DNA of 15,413 nt from Spirochaeta sp. GTDB lineage: Bacteria; Spirochaetota; Spirochaetia; DSM-27196; Alkalispirochaetaceae. The translations under genes were made by a program, and so were the position numbers. The notes under the pieces were generated by a model. The model was not told the origin of the DNA and did not search any database. It was given only the letters and a program-made list of their open reading frames with translations. Shown in pieces: positions 1 through 6,191 of this stretch; positions within the stretch are counted from its first letter, which is position 1, and each line of letters opens with the position of its first letter. The stretch is taken from positions 1-15,413 of the forward strand of contig SKHA01000009.1 in assembly GCA_007117185.1 (NCBI GenBank), written 5' to 3'.

Positions 1-309
1 CTCATCAAAGGTCTGTTGATAGACTTCTTCGGTGATCTCGGCAGGAGGCGCCGGCTCGGGTTCCGGTTCAGGTTCGGGTTCCGGCTCAGGTTCGGGCTCA
101 GGCTCAGGTTCGGGCTCCGGTTCCGGCTCAGGTTCCGGCTCCACGACCGGTGGCGCAGGTGGCTCTTCAGTCACCTCCGGCACCCGCTCAGGCTGAGGCA
201 GCTCCGCTACCTCGGGGGCACTGCTGCACGAAGCGAGAAACGCAAAGAATACAAGAACTGTAGCCGCCACGAGAATGCCGGACCCGATACGGCGCACTGA
301 ACGCGTCAT
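1..309 (-). CDS. Lipoprotein with Glu-Pro repeat, N-terminal part (runs off the left edge)
   Basis: The visible 103 residues read inward from an ATG at 309 with no stop before the window edge. Seen: a basic N-terminus (MTRSVRRIG), a hydrophobic core, and a lipobox LASC with Cys28, as expected of a lipoprotein processed by signal peptidase II. A Pro/Glu-rich linker follows, then 15 consecutive Glu-Pro dipeptides (about residues 57-86), then APPAEITEEVYQQTFDE at the edge. Glu-Pro tracts form stiff extended spacers, as in TonB-like and other envelope proteins, so the repeat may hold a C-terminal domain away from the membrane (inference). That domain lies outside the window, so the function is unknown. 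A GAAGG ribosome site lies just upstream of the ATG. The gene is divergent from the 642-residue protein at 407. The reading is secure because signal peptide, lipobox and repeat all fall in one frame. Confidence 0.85.
   Translation of the reverse strand, partial: MTRSVRRIGSGILVAATVLVFFAFLASCSSAPEVAELPQPERVPEVTEEPPAPPVVEPEPEPEPEPEPEPEPEPEPEPEPEPEPEPAPPAEITEEVYQQTFDE
52..141. repeat. Tandem hexamer repeat coding for (Glu-Pro)15, with an 18-bp higher-order period
   Basis: Fifteen 6-bp units of the form (C/A/G)GG(T/C)TC run without a break on the + strand and encode Glu-Pro on the - strand. Units at 70-87, 88-105 and 106-123 each begin AGGTTCGGG, so an 18-bp block has been duplicated on top of the 6-bp period. 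Because the unit is a multiple of three, gain or loss of copies would keep the reading frame and change only the spacer length. Confidence 0.9.
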
Positions 310-330
310 ACCTTCAGTGTAGTCGTGGGG

Positions 331-359
331 ATCACACCCTGTCAATTTGCGACCGTCAA
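331..359 (-). promoter_or_regulatory. Possible promoter of the Glu-Pro lipoprotein gene
   Basis: On the - strand TTGACG (359-354) and TGTGAT (336-331) are 17 bp apart, which would start transcription near 324 and leave the GAAGG ribosome site in the leader. A second, perfect TTGACA lies at 345-340 but pairs only with a weak TACACT (321-316). The two -35-like boxes are part of an 8-bp direct repeat GTCAATTT (341-348 and 355-362). This is consensus matching only. Confidence 0.3.
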
Positions 360-367
360 TTTCAGTC

Positions 368-396
368 TTGTCCTCGCCGCCGTAACTCCATACAAT
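368..396 (+). promoter_or_regulatory. Possible sigma-70-type promoter of the 642-residue gene
   Basis: TTGTCC (368-373) and TACAAT (391-396) are 17 bp apart. Transcription would start near 403, only about 4 nt before the ATG at 407. There is no Shine-Dalgarno sequence between 391 and 406, which fits a leaderless or nearly leaderless message. Confidence 0.4.
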
Positions 397-406
397 ATGC
401 GTCGAA

Positions 407-2335
407 ATGGCATCGGTGCAGGAACTACAGAAGATTATTCACCGGTTTGTCAAACAGAGCGGTGAACCTCGTTTTCAGCAGGATCACCTTGAGGAGTTTG
501 CCCAGAAGTACGCCCGGCGGTTCGTGGGCAACCAGCCTGATCTGGCGCTGTTACTGGGAGAACACCGCACCGCGCTGATCAAGACCGGCCTTGAGACGCT
601 GGAAGCAAACGGGATCGTCGAGCTCTCCCGTGACGACCAGGGTGCCATTCTTGCCATCCACTACACCGGTTTTTACTCCCGGGAGGTGATGAGACGCTAC
701 CTGCGCATGGCCGACGACCGGGACCTCCTCTTCCCTGCGGAAGAGGACCTCGATATAACCATTCCCGCCAGCCAGCTTCGGACCGTCGATGTGGCAGACA
801 ACCTGATGCACTGGATTCAGTCTGAAGATGAGGATCCGATGCAGATACTTCTGCTGCGTTTTCCCGAAGGCGTCCGTTCGATGGTCATCACCGTCCAGAT
901 CCTGAAGGATAACGCTCTGGGTCTCATTCTGGCTAAGGTTCGGGACTATCTGAGGACAGACCGGAATGCCAGTTATATCGAGACGAAACTCAGGGCGATC
1001 TTCCGGGGGCGAGAGGTTCTGGTCCATGAGATCATTGAGACGGCCCAGATCAGACCTGACGACGCCCTGGAGTCGATCAGGAAACCAAACGAGTTTCAGT
1101 TTCATTTCTGGACCCAGCTCTCCAGTATCATCATCAAGGAGTACGCCAAAAAAAACGAGAAGCTGGATATGGAACACGCGTTCTGTCAGGCTGCGTACCT
1201 CCTGGGGTATTACTCGGTCCTGCACAAGGGTAACGCCCAGAAGCAGCAACAGGTTGAGGAGACCCACAAGCTTCTGACGACGTGCCTGCAAAAACCGCCT
1301 TACGTCTTCAGCATCCAGGATGTCTACGGGTTCACCGACGACCAGAAAATCCCTATCACCAAGAAAATCTCCCGCAACGAGATCAACCAGTGGATCGAGG
1401 AGTTGCTGCAACGTCCTTCGGAAAAGGAGATTTCCGAGCTGGTGACGATCAATACCCCTGAAAGCTCCGGCCTGATGGTTCATTCTTCACAGTACGTTCC
1501 CCTGTTGCGCCGTCAGTTGAAGGCAGCGTCAGCGGTGATGGGCAGGGGAATCACCAATACCATGGTGAAACTTCTTTTTGACGAACAGGACGAGGACTGG
1601 ATGACCGACGACGGGCTGTTCGAAAAATACGTGGCAAAACTGGTGCAGGATGACTTTCCACTGCTTCACGGTCTGGCCCAGTTCAAAACGCTCTTCCTGG
1701 TGGTAGACGGCTCCGACCTGCCTCCGGAGCAGCGGGATGCGACGATGGAGCTGATTGACCGCAAAAATACAGCGATGAAACCCTGGACCGTGATTCTTCA
1801 GCTGGACCGCTCTGCCCTGTATCGGGACGCGCGACTTCAGCTGCCGGTGTGGATGGTGGTTCCCATCCTGCGGGGGATCGTTCGACTCCTGCGGCGAATG
1901 TTCTCCTCTGAGGGCTCCCGCCGCGCCCGGGCGCAACAGGGGAAGTCTGTCCCCACTACCCAAGAGAAGACAGATGATTCAGAGAGCAAAGAGGCTCGAC
2001 GGGCACAGTTTCGCGAAGCTGTGGAAAAGATGCAGGCTGAGTACCTCAGTCCCGGACAGACCGCTTCGCAGCGGCTGCAGCAGCTTCAGAAAGCGTGGAA
2101 TCCCCTGATAGATCCCACGGCACACAACAATCTGGTAGAAGATGTCAACGCTCTGTGTCGGGATGCCCTGCGAAAGCTGCGCTATACCCGGACGCTGCAA
2201 CCACCGGATCCTGACCGAATCGGGGAGCTGGCAACCCGCATCGCCTCAAACTCCGCATTTGAACGTATCCGACGACGGAAGGAGTTCGAGACGTACCTGC
2301 GGCTGTACATGCTCGTCCTCTTGCAGCGCGCTTAG
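407..2335 (+). CDS. Uncharacterised 642-residue cytoplasmic protein
   Basis: I do not recognise a named family. The protein has no signal peptide or clear transmembrane helix. The N-terminal 110 residues are charged and helical with aromatic patches (HYTGFYSREVMRRYLRM, about 85-101). A mixed region follows to about 300. Residues 425-470 alternate short hydrophobic strands and helices (KTLFLVVDGSDLPP, then WTVILQLDRSALY). An amphipathic hydrophobic stretch at about 480-498 (PVWMVVPILRGIVRLLRRMF) could touch a membrane. Residues 500-530 are polar and probably disordered, and 530-642 look helical and basic. The frame is supported by its length and by the very weak alternatives in other frames. 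The ATG at 407 has no ribosome site and follows a possible promoter by 11 nt. Its stop codon overlaps the stop of the convergent phosphatase gene (TTAG, 2332-2335). It may be a lineage-restricted protein (inference). Confidence 0.8.
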   Translation: MASVQELQKIIHRFVKQSGEPRFQQDHLEEFAQKYARRFVGNQPDLALLLGEHRTALIKTGLETLEANGIVELSRDDQGAILAIHYTGFYSREVMRRYLRMADDRDLLFPAEEDLDITIPASQLRTVDVADNLMHWIQSEDEDPMQILLLRFPEGVRSMVITVQILKDNALGLILAKVRDYLRTDRNASYIETKLRAIFRGREVLVHEIIETAQIRPDDALESIRKPNEFQFHFWTQLSSIIIKEYAKKNEKLDMEHAFCQAAYLLGYYSVLHKGNAQKQQQVEETHKLLTTCLQKPPYVFSIQDVYGFTDDQKIPITKKISRNEINQWIEELLQRPSEKEISELVTINTPESSGLMVHSSQYVPLLRRQLKAASAVMGRGITNTMVKLLFDEQDEDWMTDDGLFEKYVAKLVQDDFPLLHGLAQFKTLFLVVDGSDLPPEQRDATMELIDRKNTAMKPWTVILQLDRSALYRDARLQLPVWMVVPILRGIVRLLRRMFSSEGSRRARAQQGKSVPTTQEKTDDSESKEARRAQFREAVEKMQAEYLSPGQTASQRLQQLQKAWNPLIDPTAHNNLVEDVNALCRDALRKLRYTRTLQPPDPDRIGELATRIASNSAFERIRRRKEFETYLRLYMLVLLQRA

Positions 2336-4293
2336 TTGACTCTTCTCGTGCCGTCGGCGGGAGCGGGACCGGGAATCCCGAATACGATCAGGGTGAGGTC
2401 GTCCTGGGCGGGGGTACTGCCCAGAAAGAGCCTGAATCGGCGCATCATCGCCTCCAGAATCTCGGTGGCATTTCTGCCGGTAGCAGCTGATTCCGCGAAC
2501 AGCGTCTTCAGTCTGGTCTCACCGAACTCGACACCATCGCTGTCGGTGGATTCCAGGATACCGTCAGTATAAAGGAGAGCCCAGGAGGAGCGGCTGAACG
2601 AACAGTGTTCCACCGGGTACTCTGCGGACTCCTCGATTCCCAGGGGCAATCCATCAGCGTCAAACTCCACCACCGAACGGGTCTCACCGTCGTACATCAG
2701 CATGGGATGATGTCCAGCATTCGCGAAGTGTACCTGGTAGCTGTTGTCGTCAACGAGAACCACACTGGCGGTTGCAAAGCGGTCATCCGCTACCGCGCCA
2801 ACGATGGCGGTATTGATCATTGAGAGGATTGTGCCGACGTGGCTCCCCTGACGAAATGCCAGATGAGTGGCTGTTCTGATCATCATCATCACCAGCGCTG
2901 CGGGCATTCCCTTACCGGTAACGTCACAGATGATCACCGCAAAGCGCCCGTTTTCCAGGGGAATCACGTCGTGATAGTCACCACCCACGCCCCGGACCGG
3001 TTCAGAAAAGGCAGCCATCTCAAACTGCCCCACCCTGGTGTTCACTTGCGGCAACAACGCCTTCTGGATCTCCGTGGCAAGGTCCAGATCGCGCTGAAGT
3101 TGCTGGGCCCGCAGGAGTTTTCGGTAGCCATAATAGTTGTCAAGGGTCAGCGCGACGAAGGAAGCCATACTTTCCGCCCGCTGCCGGCTGGATTCGCGGA
3201 ACGGTCGGGAGTCGCCCCGCCGGGAGATCACGACCATACCGAATACGTCACCACGTACAGTCAGGGGAACCGCGACCATGGAGCGCAACAGGATAACCCG
3301 ATCTTCGGCGTGCATCCTGAGGGACTCGTCACTTCGAGCATCGGACACAAGCACCGCCGTTCCCGTGCGCAACGCGCGTCCCCACAGCGGCGTTTCCGTA
3401 CTCACCGGAAAAGCCAGAAGAAAATCTCGCAACCCTGTTGGTCTGGTCATGGTGATCGGCGGCACCGCTGCCGGAGGCGGGCAGATACCACGGGCGGAAC
3501 AGACACGGAAAACACCGTCCTCGCGGAGGATCCCCACCCCCCCGTCAGCGTCCACGGAGGCGATGATCGATTCCAGGGCCGCGTCGATGATTTCCCGGGG
3601 CGAACTGTCCTGGCGGGCGCTGTTTCCCACTTCGGTCATGAACGCAAAAATATGATTGAGACCGTCCCGCTGATAGGTGATCTCGAGACGGAGGTTTTCC
3701 ACGGACCGCGCCTGCAGCGCTCCAATGACCACCCAGAAGGGCAGTCGCACCGCAATGACGGTGAGCAGATGGGTGGCTCCACGGGCCAGCGGGAGCAGGA
3801 GAAACGCCAGGAAGGTGATGACCAGTGAGATCTCCACCGCCGTGCGCATCCCCTCCACCTCTGCGGCTGCCGTAAGGGCGTAATGGTCTATCCGTGCAAA
3901 CGCTACAAAGAGGATCCCCGTTATCACCATGGGAACGAAAAAACGAACGGTCATGACCGTGGGCGGAGCGAGGATACCGGTCAGGATGGATGCAGTCACC
4001 ACCGCGGTGGCTACAAAAAAGGAACGGTTGCTCCGGCGGTATGAACCGCTCCAGTGGATCAACACCAGCAGTGCCAGGACCACCACGACCTGCTCTATGA
4101 GCGCACGATCAGCCAGAGACTGCGAGAGAAACGGTGAGACAAGGTCCTGAATCAGGAAGAGCGCAGCAATGATGTAAAAATGCCGCAGGTCATTGCGTTT
4201 GAGAACGATCTCGACATATCGCACCAGAGTCAGGTACAGCAGGGAGAGAATCAGTTGAGTCCACACCGGAGCTACCAGATCGTAGGTGACCAT
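2332..4293 (-). CDS. Membrane-bound GAF/SpoIIE-type (PP2C-like) serine phosphatase, RsbU-like
   Basis: Signalling phosphatase of the PPM/SpoIIE class. Family members remove phosphate from Ser or Thr of STAS-type anti-sigma antagonists. Domains in order (653 residues): about seven hydrophobic segments in residues 8-195; a GAF sensor domain at about 217-387 (LLRSMVAVPLTVRGDVFGMVVI is its typical end); a short coiled linker (AQQLQRDLDLATEIQKALLP); the phosphatase domain from about 423. Metal-binding acidic residues are present: D439 in GGDYHDV, D457 in CDVTGKGMPAAL, D577 in YTDGILES and D631/D632 in AQDDLTLIVF, so it should be active. I chose the ATG at 4293 over 4314 because GGGAG (4304-4300) lies 6 nt before it. 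The substrate is not identifiable. The divergent neighbour at 4359 has a weak STAS-like stretch that could make it a partner (speculative). Confidence 0.9.
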   Translation of the reverse strand: MVTYDLVAPVWTQLILSLLYLTLVRYVEIVLKRNDLRHFYIIAALFLIQDLVSPFLSQSLADRALIEQVVVVLALLVLIHWSGSYRRSNRSFFVATAVVTASILTGILAPPTVMTVRFFVPMVITGILFVAFARIDHYALTAAAEVEGMRTAVEISLVITFLAFLLLPLARGATHLLTVIAVRLPFWVVIGALQARSVENLRLEITYQRDGLNHIFAFMTEVGNSARQDSSPREIIDAALESIIASVDADGGVGILREDGVFRVCSARGICPPPAAVPPITMTRPTGLRDFLLAFPVSTETPLWGRALRTGTAVLVSDARSDESLRMHAEDRVILLRSMVAVPLTVRGDVFGMVVISRRGDSRPFRESSRQRAESMASFVALTLDNYYGYRKLLRAQQLQRDLDLATEIQKALLPQVNTRVGQFEMAAFSEPVRGVGGDYHDVIPLENGRFAVIICDVTGKGMPAALVMMMIRTATHLAFRQGSHVGTILSMINTAIVGAVADDRFATASVVLVDDNSYQVHFANAGHHPMLMYDGETRSVVEFDADGLPLGIEESAEYPVEHCSFSRSSWALLYTDGILESTDSDGVEFGETRLKTLFAESAATGRNATEILEAMMRRFRLFLGSTPAQDDLTLIVFGIPGPAPADGTRRVN

Positions 4294-4314
4294 TGCAGAC
4301 TCCCATGCTATCAT
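4286..4314 (+). promoter_or_regulatory. Possible promoter of the small-protein/solute-binding protein/mutM operon
   Basis: GTGACC (4286-4291) and TATCAT (4309-4314) are 17 bp apart. Transcription from about 4321 would give a leader of some 38 nt that contains the AAAGGAG ribosome site. The box overlaps the 5' end of the divergent phosphatase gene. On the other strand TTGACC (4333-4328) with TAGCAT (4310-4305) could serve that gene, but would start inside its ribosome site. Motif matching only. Confidence 0.35.
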
Positions 4315-4358
4315 CCGGGCAACAGCTGGTCAATTTGGCCTGAAAGGAGCGTACCGTT

Positions 4359-4565
4359 TTGAACGATACGGCATTGCAGTGTTTCTGGAGGGAAGGACGC
4401 CTTGTGGTAGTTCTTGAGAGCGAGACGGTGGAGCTGGCGAGTACGGCAGGGATTCGCGCCCTCAAACAGAACCGCCTGGAGGATCGGGAGGTTCGACTTT
4501 TCGACCCGGACGATCCGCGCCGGATGTCCCTCATTCAGGAACAGATCTCCGGCCTTCGCGACTGA
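4359..4565 (+). CDS. Small 68-residue protein with TTG start, possibly a shortened STAS-like protein
   Basis: The TTG at 4359 is preceded by a strong AAAGGAG (4343-4349) at 9 nt, and the stop TGA (4563-4565) abuts the ATG of the next gene. Both argue for a real, translated and coupled gene despite its size. It has a hydrophobic strand (RLVVVLES, 14-21), then ELASTAGIRALKQ (25-37), EVRLFDPDDP (44-53) and a helical tail. STAGIRAL resembles the D-S/T-x-G-L-x-x-L phosphoacceptor region of STAS proteins such as SpoIIAA and RsbV, and VRLFDPDDP resembles the strand after it. However, the usual Asp is Ser28 and the protein is about 30 residues shorter than a STAS domain, so I do not assign the family. 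Its divergent neighbour is a SpoIIE-type phosphatase, whose usual substrates are STAS proteins. Confidence 0.65.
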   Translation: MNDTALQCFWREGRLVVVLESETVELASTAGIRALKQNRLEDREVRLFDPDDPRRMSLIQEQISGLRD

Positions 4566-5345
4566 ATGCAGCACCATTACTCATTGTGGCGGCACCTGGT
4601 CAGGTTGACCGTCATCTGTCTGATTCCGGGGGTCGGCGCGGTTGCTCCGGCGGTTTCGCAGGTTCGTGTGGCCACCGACGCCACCTGGCCGCCGATGGAG
4701 TTTATCAACACCCAGCGTGAACTGGTGGGGTTCGACATCGACCTGCTGCGGGAGGTGGGGCGACGCGCCGGGTTCACCCCGGTGTTCACCACCGTTCCCT
4801 GGGACGGGATCTTTCTGGGGTTGGCAGCGGGACATTACGAGATGATCGCCTCGTCGGTGACGGTGCTTGAGGAGCGCCGGCGGGTGATGCTCTTCTCCAG
4901 GCCCTACATGCTGGCGGCGCAGTATCTGGTGGTGCCCCGGGATAGTCCCGATCGGGTCCTGGCGGATATGGTCGGCAAGGAAGTGGGCGCCCAGATCGGA
5001 ACCACCGGGGCGCGCATTGCCGGAGACGCCGGGGCCCGGGTGCGGACGTACGATGATCTGGGGCTGGCTGTGGAGGATCTTGTCCAGGGTCGCCTCGCTG
5101 GGATCGTCGCCGACGTGGCCATTGTGGAGTACTACATTCTCAACCACACCGAGTACGGATCTCGTTTGCACGTTGCCGAGGAACCCTACGCCCAGGAGGA
5201 GTACGCCTTCGCGCTCCGTCTGGATCAGGAGGAACTGCGGGACAGGATCGATCTCGCCCTGGAGGAGATGATCGACGACGGCTCTCTGGAAGAGCTGAAG
5301 CGCGTCTGGTTTCGCAGCGTGGTCCCCCCTACCCCGGATCGTTAG
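4566..5345 (+). CDS. Periplasmic family-3 solute-binding protein (amino-acid type), orphan
   Basis: Substrate-binding protein of the polar amino acid ABC transporter class (SBP_bac_3 fold). Seen: an N-terminal signal peptide (residues 1 to about 31, hydrophobic core LTVICLIPGVGAVAPA), then RVATDATWPPMEFIN, the typical first strand and ligand-site entry. VGFDIDLLREVGRR, TVLEERRRVMLFSRPYM (with the Arg that usually binds the ligand carboxylate), GAQIGTTGARIAG and IVADVAIVEYYI follow in family order. The length of 259 residues is normal. The ATG directly follows the stop of the 68-residue gene and has no ribosome site of its own, so translation is probably coupled. No permease or ATPase gene lies nearby. 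It may therefore serve a distant transporter or a sensory role (inference). mutM follows after 21 nt. The ligand cannot be deduced from sequence alone. Confidence 0.9.
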   Translation: MQHHYSLWRHLVRLTVICLIPGVGAVAPAVSQVRVATDATWPPMEFINTQRELVGFDIDLLREVGRRAGFTPVFTTVPWDGIFLGLAAGHYEMIASSVTVLEERRRVMLFSRPYMLAAQYLVVPRDSPDRVLADMVGKEVGAQIGTTGARIAGDAGARVRTYDDLGLAVEDLVQGRLAGIVADVAIVEYYILNHTEYGSRLHVAEEPYAQEEYAFALRLDQEELRDRIDLALEEMIDDGSLEELKRVWFRSVVPPTPDR

Positions 5346-5366
5346 GGTTGTCGGGGAGGTAGTGCG

Positions 5367-6191
5367 ATGCCGGAACTGCCCGAGGTTGAGTCGGTAGTCC
5401 AGGCGATGAACGGCGCGGGGGTTGCCGGGAGCAGAATTGAGTCTGTCCAGGTGTTCTGGCCCCGGTCGGTTGGGGGTGATACCCGGTGGTTTGAACGTGC
5501 TGTTACGGGGCAGAGGATTGTTGGGGTGTCCCGGCGGGGCAAGTTCATCCGTCTGGACCTTTCCCGCGGCGCCGTTCTGGTTCATCTGCGGATGAGCGGG
5601 ATGATCTCTGTGGCTCCCTGCGGGCCTCCGCCGCGGCTCCACGACCGGGCAATTCTCACCCTTGAACCGTCCCGGGAGCTTCGCTTTCACGACCCCAGAA
5701 AGTTCGGTCGGATGCTCTATTATGAGGATCCTGAGGAACGGCTGGGTCAACTGGGCCCTGAACCGCTGGATGAAGGGTGGGGACCGGTTGTACTGCAGCA
5801 GATTCTGGGCAACAGAAAACGAATGATCAAACCGCTTCTGCTGGACCAGGAACGCGTTGCCGGGCTGGGGAACATCTACGCTGATGAAGCGCTCTGGCTG
5901 GCGCAGGTGCACCCGGAGCGGCGCGCCGGAGATTTGTCCCCTGAGGTTGTGGCGCGCCTTGCCGTTGCGCTCCGGGAAGTGCTGCTCCAGGGAATTCGCA
6001 ACGGCGGTACCCGCCTTGGTTCCGGCATGGGCAACTTCGGCGGTCTGGATCTGAATCCCGCCAACCAGCACGCTCTGCGGGTCTTTCGGCGTGCCGGGCT
6101 GCCCTGCCCGCGATGCGGCACAACTCTGGAGAGACTGATCGTTGGGGGTCGGAGCAGCCATGTCTGCCCCCGGTGCCAGCGTCTCAGGTGA
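5367..6191 (+). CDS. mutM: Formamidopyrimidine-DNA glycosylase (Fpg/MutM)
   Basis: Base-excision repair enzyme that removes 8-oxoguanine and formamidopyrimidines and cuts the abasic site by beta,delta-elimination. All key elements are visible in 274 residues: MPELPEVE at the start (catalytic Pro2 and Glu3 after Met removal, plus Glu6), Lys59 in RRGKFIRL, Met76 in HLRMSGM, and Arg111 and Phe113 in FHDPRKFGR, the residues that fill the gap left by the flipped base. Asn169 lies in GLGNIYADE of the helix-two-turns-helix. A C-terminal zinc finger has Cys247, Cys250, Cys267 and Cys270, with the DNA-binding Arg262 in GRSSHVCPRC. GGGGAGGT (5353-5360) lies 6 nt before the ATG. The gene is the third in its operon, and its last 8 nt overlap the end of convergent dnaE2. 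Nothing suggests loss of function. Confidence 0.97.
   Translation: MPELPEVESVVQAMNGAGVAGSRIESVQVFWPRSVGGDTRWFERAVTGQRIVGVSRRGKFIRLDLSRGAVLVHLRMSGMISVAPCGPPPRLHDRAILTLEPSRELRFHDPRKFGRMLYYEDPEERLGQLGPEPLDEGWGPVVLQQILGNRKRMIKPLLLDQERVAGLGNIYADEALWLAQVHPERRAGDLSPEVVARLAVALREVLLQGIRNGGTRLGSGMGNFGGLDLNPANQHALRVFRRAGLPCPRCGTTLERLIVGGRSSHVCPRCQRLR

Noticed and set aside
52..141. Short regular repeats that could suggest a CRISPR-like array
   Set aside because: There are no spacers; the period is 6 bp and the repeat is in frame with a lipoprotein, so it is simple coding repetition.
551..1483. 310-codon open frame on the - strand inside the 642-residue gene
   Set aside because: The + strand frame is twice as long, spans the whole interval between neighbours and gives a more protein-like composition. 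Since that protein is itself unidentified, this is the least certain of the rejections.
4294..4314. ATG start of the phosphatase at 4314
   Set aside because: No ribosome site precedes it, while GGGAG stands 6 nt before the ATG at 4293.
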